Assembly: GCA_900555105.1 (NCBI GenBank)
Contig: USJP01000002.1
Span: 1 to 19,713 of the forward strand
Source: an uncultured Coriobacteriaceae bacterium
Lineage (GTDB): Bacteria; Actinomycetota; Coriobacteriia; Coriobacteriales; UMGS124
Direction of reading: 5' to 3'
Length of the DNA stretch: 19,713 nucleotides
This document shows positions 6,175 to 13,384 of the stretch, piece by piece; position 1 is the first letter of the stretch, and the number at the start of each line of letters is the position of its first letter. Under the pieces are notes generated by a model, which was not told the origin of the DNA, did not search any database, and was given only the letters and a program-made list of their open reading frames with translations. The translations under genes and the position numbers were made by a program.

Positions 6175-8187
6175 ATGAACCGTCGTACGTTTGTAAAGGG
6201 CGCTTCTCTGGGCACCGCGGGTATGGTGGCCGCCGGCGCTTTGTCTGGCCTCGCCCTCGCTGCCGAGGAGCCCGTTGCGCCCGTATCCGACGCCGCCGCT
6301 TCCGCCAACCCTTCATGGCTTGGCGAGGAGCCTGTCATCGACGCCGCCGACATCGTGGCAACGTATGACTGCGACATCCTGATTTGCGGTGCGGGTTGCG
6401 CCGGTATCGCCGCCGCCGCTACGGCCAGCGAGTTGGGTCTGAACTTCATCTGCTGCGATAAGGCCCAGAACGTTCCCGAGACGCGCGAGTACTTCGGTGC
6501 TGTCAACACGACGGCAAGCCTTGCCACAGGCAATGAGGTCGACCCGCTCAAGCTCCAGAACGAGCTCGTTCGCTACTCCAGCGGTAAGGCCAATCGCGAT
6601 CTCATTCGCCAGTGGATCGATTGCTCTGCCGAGACATTTGACTGGGTCGACCCGATTCTTGCCGCTGCTAACAAGCCGTGCGTTGTCGACACCCCGCAGG
6701 GCCAGGGGGCGGGTGGCACGGACTTCTACGAGCCGTTCGTCCAGCACATGTGGCAGCCTTCCTATGTCCCGCCCATGCGCAACGACCTGCTGTACCAGAA
6801 GATGCAGGGCGAGGGCAACGACATTTGGTTCGGCTACGAGCTCGTGCGCCTCGTGCATGAGGACGGCAAAGTGACGGGCGGCGTCTTCAAGTGTGAGGAC
6901 GGCTATGTGCAGATCAACGCCGTCTACACGGTGCTTGCCTGCGGTGGCTATCCGGCTAACCCCGAGATGATGGAGGCCCTGCAGTCCGACGCCGTGCGTG
7001 TCACGACCGCCAACAGCTACAACGCGTTCTGCGACGGCTCGGGCATCAAGTGCGCCATGTGGGCCGGTGCCTCCAAGCAGGCTGACCCCACGCCTATGCT
7101 GTTCGACCGCGGCGCTGTTGCCCCCGGTGTGAGCGCGGGCTACGTTGAGAAGGATGGCAAGAAGGACTGGCCCGGCAACATCTTCCAGTTCAACATGGGC
7201 AGCCAGGCGTTCATGAAGGTCAACCGCGAGGGTGTGCGCTTCTGCAACGAGTCTGCCCCGTACGACCAGATTTGCTTTGCCCTCGGCAACCAGCCCGGCG
7301 GTGTGTTCTGCCAGGTGTTCGACGGCAATGCTGCTGAGGACATCCGCCGTTTCGTTTCTACCGGCTGTGCCGCCGGCACGCGTGAGGAGCTCGACGCCGG
7401 CTTTGACATCGATGGCATCATCGAACTCGAGGGCGCCAAGGACGTCGTCATGAAGGCCGACACGCTCGAGGAGCTCGCCGAGAAGCTGGGCTTCGAGGGC
7501 GACGCCAAGGACACTTTCCTGGCCACGTGCGAGCGCTACAACGGCTTCTATGACGCGCAGCTTGACGAGGATTATGGCAAGGAGGCATACCGTCTTTCCG
7601 AGCTGCGCACCCCTCCGTTCTACGGTTGCTGGTTCGGTGCGAGCTTGCTCACCACGCTCGACGGCATCGAGATTAACGCTAAGATGCAGGCCCTTACTGC
7701 CGACCGCACCCCCATTGAGGGCCTTTACGCCATCGGTGACAACTCCGGCAGCTTCTTTGCCACGAACTACCCCGAGTACATTGTCGGTGTTGCCTGCGGT
7801 CGCTCCGTCACTCAGGGCCGCCAGCTCATGAAGCAGATCTCCTCCGACCCGGCCTTTACGCCCACCGAGAAGACCGCCGTCAAGCCCTCCGGCGAGGTCG
7901 ACCTGTCCAGCATCGCCGACGGCACCTACACCGGCACGGGCAAGGGCATGGGTGGCGACATCAACGTGACGATCGAGGTCTCCGGCGGCCACATCACCGT
8001 GACCGACATCTCGCCCAACAACGAGACCCAGGGCATCGGCGGCTACGAGGCCATCGAGGACGGCACCTACGCCCAGCAGGTCGAGGCCGCCCAGAGCGCC
8101 GACATCGACGGCGTGGCCGGCGCCACCGTCACCAGCAAGGCCATCGAGGCGGCCGTGTGCTCCGCCCTTAAGCAGGCTGTGAAGTAA
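6175..8187 (+). CDS. Tat-exported FAD/FMN reductase, fumarate reductase/flavocytochrome c type
   Basis: Exported flavoprotein that probably reduces an organic acceptor with electrons from the quinone pool. It has 670 residues. A Tat signal (NRRTFVKG, RR at 3-4, cleavage near LALAAEE) comes first. An FAD-binding domain follows, with the dinucleotide motif GAGCAG at 72-77. An FMN-binding domain closes the protein (about 578-668), with DGVAGATVTS at 645-654; T653 is the expected covalent FMN attachment residue. No haem motif is present, so a separate cytochrome must deliver electrons. The family is highly multiplied in Eggerthellaceae and includes the cardiac glycoside reductase Cgr2; the substrate here is unknown. 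The start ATG follows AGAGGAGAT. The gene is divergent from LuxR regulator 1 and ends at a strong terminator. The last 108 codons have very different third-base usage (see findings). Confidence 0.93.
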   Translation: MNRRTFVKGASLGTAGMVAAGALSGLALAAEEPVAPVSDAAASANPSWLGEEPVIDAADIVATYDCDILICGAGCAGIAAAATASELGLNFICCDKAQNVPETREYFGAVNTTASLATGNEVDPLKLQNELVRYSSGKANRDLIRQWIDCSAETFDWVDPILAAANKPCVVDTPQGQGAGGTDFYEPFVQHMWQPSYVPPMRNDLLYQKMQGEGNDIWFGYELVRLVHEDGKVTGGVFKCEDGYVQINAVYTVLACGGYPANPEMMEALQSDAVRVTTANSYNAFCDGSGIKCAMWAGASKQADPTPMLFDRGAVAPGVSAGYVEKDGKKDWPGNIFQFNMGSQAFMKVNREGVRFCNESAPYDQICFALGNQPGGVFCQVFDGNAAEDIRRFVSTGCAAGTREELDAGFDIDGIIELEGAKDVVMKADTLEELAEKLGFEGDAKDTFLATCERYNGFYDAQLDEDYGKEAYRLSELRTPPFYGCWFGASLLTTLDGIEINAKMQALTADRTPIEGLYAIGDNSGSFFATNYPEYIVGVACGRSVTQGRQLMKQISSDPAFTPTEKTAVKPSGEVDLSSIADGTYTGTGKGMGGDINVTIEVSGGHITVTDISPNNETQGIGGYEAIEDGTYAQQVEAAQSADIDGVAGATVTSKAIEAAVCSALKQAVK

Positions 8188-8219
8188 TTCGGTTCTTGCT
8201 CGGACAAGCGTGCGTTCCC

Positions 8220-8254
8220 AAGGGTCCCCGGCCGGCAGGCAGGGGACCCTTTTT
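8220..8254 (+). terminator. Rho-independent terminator of flavoprotein 1
   Basis: A perfect 10-bp stem pairs AAGGGTCCCC (8220-8229) with GGGGACCCTT (8242-8251), and the run of T continues to 8254. It lies 33 bases after the flavoprotein stop, which makes this gene monocistronic. A second, weaker hairpin (AGGGGGGC with GCGCCCCT) follows at about 8261-8280. Confidence 0.9.
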
Positions 8255-8289
8255 GCGTTTAGGGGGGCTTTTGCGCCCCTGAGAGTCCG

Positions 8290-8430
8290 CGCGGGTCCGC
8301 CAACTTTGATTTAACATACATTTCACCAATCAAAATGTGTGTTAAATCATCAAAACCCCAGTTGAGCGTTTTTTCGTCTTGCTGAAATGTATGTTGTTGC
8401 ACGAGCAATGCGGCTGCCTGAGCAAGCAAA
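8290..8430 (+). repeat. Intergenic repeat, copy B (long form, diverged)
   Basis: Second copy of the repeat. It opens with GGGTCCGC, then an 18-base inverted repeat with arms at 8307-8324 and 8332-8349 (two mispaired positions) around the loop ACCAATC. Next come CCCAGTTGAGCG, a T-rich stretch, and the core GAAATGTATGTTGTTGCACG at 8384. The 3' part (GCAATGCGGCTGCCTGAGC) has diverged from copies A and C. It fills the convergent gap between flavoprotein 1 and regulator 2, whose stop codon begins 16 bases later. Confidence 0.85.
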
Positions 8431-8445
8431 GCCGGAATCCCATCC

Positions 8446-9912
8446 TTACTCCGTTTTTTCAAACAGGCCTATTGCCTGGTCTTTCTTATTTACTCCCAGC
8501 TTGCTATACAGGTTTTGGATATGCCCCTGCACGGTGTTGGGTGACAAAGAAAGGCGTTCAGCTATGCTTTTTGCTGAACCGCCTTGCAAAAGAAGTGCAT
8601 ATACCTGCTGCTCACGGGGCGATAGCCCGAACTCTTCGGACAACTTTGCCATTTTGGCGCGGGCGGCTTCCTCGTATGTTGGCATAGGTTGAGAAGCGTC
8701 AGCGGTGCCGGCCGAGGAGGCCCCTGCTGTTTCATCGTGGCGACCGCCGCCCCCTTGCTTGGCAACGCGAACTGCGCTGTACACGACGACAACAAGCAGC
8801 AGGTACACGCATACGGCAACGACCATGAACCCTCGTATCGCCGGCTCACCGCCTGGCATGCGTGCAAACAGATATCCCGCTGCGAATCCCGCCATCAATA
8901 GCAGCCTGGCGATAAGGCGCACCAATACCGTTACCAGGCAGACGTCAGATTCGGTATTCTTGCACGCGATAATGCAGCAGTACATCGACATGGTGGAAGT
9001 GAAGGTGTTTGCACCATATAGGAGGGTGCCGAGCCAGCCTCCCGAACCTCCATTCAAGATCGGCAGGAGCATTAGGACGCCGATGGAAAGCGGGAAAATC
9101 GCGAGTGTCATCATTTCCGGCTTGTTGACGCGGTTGAGCAATACGACGAAGCCGATCAATAAGCCCGCGCAGATGAGCATGCCCCACATGGGTGCCGCTG
9201 ATGCGGTTGCAAAAAATGTTTCGCCTGAGAAATACGAGTAGATGTTCAGCAGACCGATTGTCGCATCGAAAAAGACGTAGGCAACAATGGGCGTTGAGGC
9301 GAGTCGCATAGCCGGGGCCGCCTGTATGCGGGCCCGGGCATCCGAGGGTCGTGCAAGGGAGCTCCTTACGACAAAAATCGCGGCGCAGAACACGACTATG
9401 AGCATAAGCCTCACAGTGAGTCCCGCTCCTCTCGAGGCATCCTCAATTGCCATGCGTAATACACCAGAGAGGAACGTTCCCGAAGCAAGCTGGAGGATGA
9501 TGAGGGTGGGGGAGCCTCCGGATGCAATCATTTCCATAAATCCAGCTGTGAGAATGCTGGTAGATGCGCCCCACAGGAGGCCCAAGAGTGCGCTCATAAC
9601 TGTTGGACCTGGCCCGAAAAGATGGGTGAGGATGTAGCCCAGCGCAATGATGCTTGCGGGTATGAGGTAGGGAAGCGTGAAGGGGCGCAGGTTGTTCTTG
9701 CGGTTTATATAAACAAACGCAGCCGCAAGCGCGATGCCTAGCGTTGCCGAGACCATGAACGGAATGTTTGAGATATAGCCCAGAGGGGACGTGACTCCGC
9801 CAAAACAAGTGACGTAGCTATCGAGCATAATGGACATATAGATGCTGTAGCCCAGAAAAAGGAGAACGGGTGTAACCTCGTTTGTTTTCTCAGGGTTGTC
9901 GCAACTCTCCAT
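8446..9912 (-). CDS. Membrane-bound LuxR-family transcriptional regulator 2
   Basis: Second one-component membrane regulator, of 488 residues. About 12 hydrophobic helices span residues 15-385. A polar linker follows, then a LuxR helix-turn-helix at roughly 428-485 (GLSPREQQVYALLLQGG ... NTVQGHIQNLYSKLGV). It is not a recent copy of regulator 1: the membrane parts share architecture but little obvious sequence. The ATG at 9912 has only a weak ribosome binding site; AGAGGGG lies about 19 bases upstream, so the exact start is uncertain. The gene is divergent from the flavoprotein at 10223, its probable target, with a 310-bp gap that holds direct repeats. The signal sensed is unknown. Confidence 0.91.
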   Translation of the reverse strand: MESCDNPEKTNEVTPVLLFLGYSIYMSIMLDSYVTCFGGVTSPLGYISNIPFMVSATLGIALAAAFVYINRKNNLRPFTLPYLIPASIIALGYILTHLFGPGPTVMSALLGLLWGASTSILTAGFMEMIASGGSPTLIILQLASGTFLSGVLRMAIEDASRGAGLTVRLMLIVVFCAAIFVVRSSLARPSDARARIQAAPAMRLASTPIVAYVFFDATIGLLNIYSYFSGETFFATASAAPMWGMLICAGLLIGFVVLLNRVNKPEMMTLAIFPLSIGVLMLLPILNGGSGGWLGTLLYGANTFTSTMSMYCCIIACKNTESDVCLVTVLVRLIARLLLMAGFAAGYLFARMPGGEPAIRGFMVVAVCVYLLLVVVVYSAVRVAKQGGGGRHDETAGASSAGTADASQPMPTYEEAARAKMAKLSEEFGLSPREQQVYALLLQGGSAKSIAERLSLSPNTVQGHIQNLYSKLGVNKKDQAIGLFEKTE

Positions 9913-9950
9913 TATTGAGAAATCCCTGTCCCCTCTTGTGCTGGCGCGAC

Positions 9951-10030
9951 TTTGCCGTGTCAGTTACCCCTTGTTGCTAAAAGACTATCGCACGTGACGT
10001 TTTGCCTTGTCAACCAGGCGATGCCTGTCA
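9951..10030. promoter_or_regulatory. Direct repeats TTTGCCnTGTCA in the divergent promoter region
   Basis: TTTGCCGTGTCA at 9951-9962 recurs as TTTGCCTTGTCA at 10001-10012, exactly 50 bp later (11 of 12 bases equal). A degenerate third copy, ATGCCTGTCA, is at 10021-10030. The last two are joined by a small dyad, CAGGC-GAT-GCCTG (10015-10027). They lie between the regulator and the flavoprotein and are plausible operator sites for regulator 2. The rest of the 9913-10222 gap holds only the ribosome binding site AGAAGGGGAG before 10223. Confidence 0.45.
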
Positions 10031-10222
10031 ATACGGTTAAAAAATGACTGGTGGTTGAGGGGCGTGTTATCGACTTTCAGTCAATTAGTAGCCTTGAGCT
10101 GCGGACATTTTGAGATGGATACTCGAGGGGACATCCGCCGTGAAAGGTTCGGGGGCAAGGGGAACAGGTTTGCGGTGCGACGTTCCGATTCGGCATGGCA
10201 TTAAGAGAAGGGGAGTACGGTA

Positions 10223-12091
10223 ATGGAATCGCTTTCTATGACTCGTCGTTCGTTCCTGGGTGCAACCGCTGCGATGGGTGCGGGCGCTGCTTCTGTTGCT
10301 TTTGCTGAGGAGCAGGCTGAGCAGAGCCGTCAGATTCCTGGCGGCGACGGCAAGTATGTCACCAAGGCCATGGGCCATGAGGACTACATTTATGTTTGTA
10401 CCACCCTGCGTGATGGCGCCATCGCTGGTTGCCAGGTTCTCGCGCATTCTGAGACGATTGGCATCGGTAGCTATGCATGCGCCCGCATTCCTGCCGCCAT
10501 CGTGGCGAACCAAAGTGTAAACGTTCCTCCCGTGCGCGGCTGCTCGATTACGAGCCGTGCAATCGTGGCGGCCGTGACCGAGGCAATCGAGCAGTCTGGC
10601 TATGACCTCGACGCGTTTTCGGCTCCCATCGTTGAGCCCGAGGATCCGCGCGAGGAGACCATCGATGTTGACGTGGTTGTCGTGGGCGCGGGTACCGCAG
10701 GTGTGGTGTGCGCCGCCAAGCTGATCGACATGGGCTATTCGGTTGCTGTCGTTGAGAAGCGCGCCATCCCCGGCGGCGCCATGTCGATGACCTACTCTGG
10801 CTTCCCTGTGGCTGAAACCACCGATATTCTGAACTTCAACTTTGACGGTAGCGTTGCCTCGCGTTATGCGACCTATGAGGGTCAGTGCGCTCACTGGGCA
10901 TCCATGGTGGACCCGCAGTTTGACCGCTACGAGGGGAAGGCGCCCTTCATGACGTCCTCCTACGGCGGTTGCAACGACATGTACGGCTGGCTGCTCGACA
11001 TGGGCGTGGGTTTCAACTGCCTGGGCAACTTCGAGGGCGCAATGATGACGGGAGCCGGCCATTACTTCGCCCCCGGATGCTACATGGGCGGAGCAGGCTA
11101 CGCCATGATGACGTTGGCCAGGCGTGTTGGGGGCATGGGCCAGACGTACTACATGACGAAGTGCACCTAGCGCATCCAGGACGACCCGGGCGCTCCCGTC
11201 AAGGGCATCAAGGCCGTGGGACTTCGCGCCGATGACAGCGAGACCGGCTTCAAGCTGACCGTAAACGCCAAGGCGACTGTGGTCACCACCGGTGGTTTTG
11301 CAAAGAACCCGGAGATGCTCAAGGAGCATTATCCCGAGGCCGCCCATCTCTTCTTTAACGCCGCTTCGTCGAGCACGGGCGAAGGCATCGAGATGCTGGT
11401 TGGGGCGGGTTCCAAGTACGAGTGCGAGGGTCGCCATCTGCCTGGTTTCCTTTCGTCGGCCACGTATTTCGAGCTTGCATTCCTGCCTTCCGCCGTGCCC
11501 GGCATCGCCGTCAACTCTTTCGGCGACTACATTGGTGGTAACGCCGGCAGCCATCCTTTTATGGGCAAGATGGCACTTGACGAGTCGCAGGGCGGAAGAT
11601 TCTTCTACGTCTTTGACGAGGCGGGTATTCCCGTTGTCAGCGATTTCGAGATGTTTGGCTTCAATACCTACAAGGCCCTGTTCAGCCGTGGAGAAGTGCT
11701 GCATTACGACACTGTTGAGGACGCTGCGGCCGATCTTGACCTTCCCGGTTTGCCTGCTGCCATCGAGGCCAACAATGAGGCTGCTCTGGCTGGTGAGAAG
11801 GGGTATTCGTTCATCGAGACTCGCTACGGTATTTACCTTGTTGCCGTCATGCCTACGCTGTACCTCACCACGACCGGCGCATGCATTGACCCCCAGGGTC
11901 GCGTTCTCACCGATAGCTACGTTATTGACGGCGACAACACTGTCATTCCTGGCTTGTACGCCGCGGGTGACGTGTGCGGTTCGGTTGAGGAGAAGGATGG
12001 CAAGAATTACAGCATGGGTCTGACCAATACGATGGGCATTGCCTACAACCTTGCGCGTGCTATTGAGGAGGACGGCGTGACCAAGGCGTAA
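10223..12091 (+). pseudogene. Tat-exported FMN/FAD reductase interrupted by an in-frame TAG
   Basis: Second flavocytochrome c-type reductase, 622 codons if read through. A Tat signal (MTRRSFLGATAAMGAG, RR at 8-9) comes first. An N-terminal FMN-binding-like domain lies at about 43-132, with GCSITS at 106-111; T110 is the likely FMN site. An FAD domain follows, with GAGTAG at 155-160 and the closing motif LYAAGDVCG. Codon 316 (11168-11170) is TAG, yet the same frame continues at once with family-like sequence (RIQDDPGAPVKGIKAVGLRADD) to a TAA at 12089. Simple reading is a nonsense mutation, such as CAG to TAG. The 3' part, read alone from a GTG at 11216, has no ribosome binding site and no signal peptide. 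The start ATG follows AGAAGGGGAG. The gene is divergent from LuxR regulator 2 and a terminator follows it. Confidence 0.88.
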
Positions 12092-12119
12092 GACAAGCGC
12101 GACGGCTTGGAAGATTTCC

Positions 12120-12154
12120 GTGCCCCGGCATCCTATGGAGTGTCGGGGCACTTT
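12120..12154 (+). terminator. Rho-independent terminator of flavoprotein 2
   Basis: Arms GTGCCCCGGCA (12120-12130) and TGTCGGGGCAC (12141-12151) pair over 11 positions with one G-U wobble and a 10-base loop, followed by TTTAT. It lies 28 bases after the TAA. A terminator retained in place suggests that the interruption of the gene is recent. Confidence 0.82.
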
Positions 12155-12163
12155 ATGATACCG

Positions 12164-12345
12164 ACCGGGTCCGCTAAGACCCGTAGGACTTGATTTAACA
12201 TACATTTCACCAGTCGAAATGTATGTTAAATCAACAAAAGCCCAGGGCACGATTTTCGTTTTTCTGAAATGTATGTTGTTGCACGAGCGAGGAGGCCGCC
12301 CAGGTCGGCCAGGCCGCCCTCAAACCGCCTTCCCCCGCTTTTTGG
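12164..12345 (+). repeat. Intergenic repeat, copy C (most complete form)
   Basis: Third copy. It opens with GGGTCCGC. A perfect 19-bp inverted repeat follows, with arms TTGATTTAACATACATTTC (12190-12208) and its complement (12216-12234) around ACCAGTC. Then come a T-rich stretch and the core GAAATGTATGTTGTTGCACG from 12266; the 46 bases at 12266-12311 are identical to copy A. The end, AAACCGCC, matches the part of copy A that encodes the end of LuxR regulator 1, although no LuxR gene is present here. From 12346 to 12475 I see no gene and no clear promoter. Confidence 0.88.
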
Positions 12346-12499
12346 GGGGTGACGCAATTAGGCAAGTGAGTCATACTTGGGGTGTTGTGCATGCCTGGGT
12401 TGGGGCCCGGGCTGCGTACGTGACATGCGGCTCGTCAAAGGGGGCGGGCTGCTATACAACCGAAAGGGGATCACCATGGAATTCTAGCTTGAGGGCACT

Positions 12500-13258
12500 A
12501 TGAGCCGTCGTCAGTTCGCCATCGGCGCCGCCGCTGCCTCCGCTTTGGCCGCCGCCGGTCTCGCTGCTCCCGCTCTGGCCGACGAGGGCCCCGACGCCAT
12601 TTCCGGCGCTTCGCAGCACGTTGACGAGAGCCTGCAGCTCACTCAGGACCAGATCCGCGACCTCGTTCTCGACTACCTGCGCGGCTGGCCGCTGACCACC
12701 GACGAGGACGGCAACGTCGTGTACTCTTACCGTGAGATGTACTCCATCGCCACGTGCTACAAGGATCAGCCTGGCCTCTCCCAGGTCGAGTTCATGATCG
12801 ATCCCAAGACGATGAAGCTTCTCGGCTCCTGCGAGAAGGGCACGGAGAAGTGCGAGCACATCAAGTACAACCCCAACGTCGTGATGTACTGGTACCACCA
12901 GATTCCCGAGGAGGACTACGTCCCCGGCGTCAACGACTACTTCAACTCCTATGGCGTGCAGATCAAGGGCACCGCTCGCACCCTGTCCCTTGAGGACGAG
13001 GGCGCTGCCGAGTTTGCAAGCGCCTACATGGCCACCATGCGCGGCGCCGAGGCTTGGGGCGCTGTTTCCGAGGAGGACAAGCAAGCCACCATCGAGAAGC
13101 TGTTCCAGTACAACGACTGGATTGAGATCACGCCCACTGAGTACATCGCCAACTCGCTCAACTGGAGCTTCAACGTTGAGAACTCCAGGCGTCCTGAGTG
13201 GTACGACCCGGAGAGCCCCTACTTCGGCAAGTCCGTGCGTCAGGAGCTCAACCTCTAA
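12500..13258 (+). CDS. Tat-exported split-barrel protein, pyridoxamine 5'-phosphate oxidase-like
   Basis: Probable extracytoplasmic flavin- or haem-binding protein with a PNPOx-like split barrel. The Tat signal SRRQFAIGAAAAS has RR at residues 3-4, and cleavage is likely after ALA near residue 27. The segment from about 80 to 150 (YSIATCYKDQPGLSQVEFMI, then LLGSCEKGTEKCEHIKYNPN) fits the barrel of the pyridoxamine phosphate oxidase family. The mature part is about 225 residues. The ATG at 12500 has GAGGG five bases before it. A better-placed ATG at 12476, with AAAGGGGA before it, is in the same frame but meets TAG after three codons (MEF*), so the present start may be a fallback. The role is unknown; export beside flavin reductases suggests a redox function. 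A strong terminator follows. Confidence 0.82.
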   Translation: MSRRQFAIGAAAASALAAAGLAAPALADEGPDAISGASQHVDESLQLTQDQIRDLVLDYLRGWPLTTDEDGNVVYSYREMYSIATCYKDQPGLSQVEFMIDPKTMKLLGSCEKGTEKCEHIKYNPNVVMYWYHQIPEEDYVPGVNDYFNSYGVQIKGTARTLSLEDEGAAEFASAYMATMRGAEAWGAVSEEDKQATIEKLFQYNDWIEITPTEYIANSLNWSFNVENSRRPEWYDPESPYFGKSVRQELNL

Positions 13259-13287
13259 ACGCTTTGCCGGCTTATTGAGGCTGTGAG

Positions 13288-13358
13288 GCACCGGGGCCTG
13301 CGTGGATATGGGTGCGCGCTCAAGCGTGCGACTCCCATGCGGCCCTGGTGCTTTTTTT
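13288..13358 (+). terminator. Rho-independent terminator after the split-barrel gene
   Basis: GCACCGGGGCC (13288-13298) pairs with GGCCCTGGTGC (13341-13351) with one G-U wobble. The inner part (GCGCGCT with GCGTGCG) forms a second helix, and seven T follow at 13352-13358. It lies 29 bases after the stop and separates this gene from the convergent MATE gene. Confidence 0.85.
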
Positions 13359-13384
13359 GTGCGCGGCGGTGCTTCGCCAGCCCT

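Noticed and set aside
6313..7992. Long open frame on the minus strand opposite flavoprotein 1 (about 560 codons)
   Set aside because: It has V/A/G/H/L-rich composition, no ribosome binding site and no family pattern. Long antisense frames are normal opposite GC-rich genes with strong third-base bias.
8259..8462. 67-codon minus-strand ORF over repeat B, with peptide similarity to translations of copies A and C
   Set aside because: The similarity follows from the repeat DNA itself. The frame is broken in copy C and the repeat overlaps gene ends, so an RNA or DNA role is more likely than a peptide.
10085..12250. Minus-strand frame of about 720 codons opposite flavoprotein 2
   Set aside because: Same antisense artefact. 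The clear Tat, FMN and FAD motifs are on the plus strand.
12318..12350. CCCCC/GGGGG hairpin at the end of repeat C as a terminator
   Set aside because: The T-run lies in the loop and not after the stem, and a better terminator already follows flavoprotein 2.
11168..12487. Pyrrolysine or general reassignment of TAG to explain the two in-frame amber codons
   Set aside because: TAG is the normal stop of the permease (565-567) and the peptidase (16068-16070) in the same window, and no suppressor tRNA or pyrrolysine gene is present here. Local mutation is simpler.
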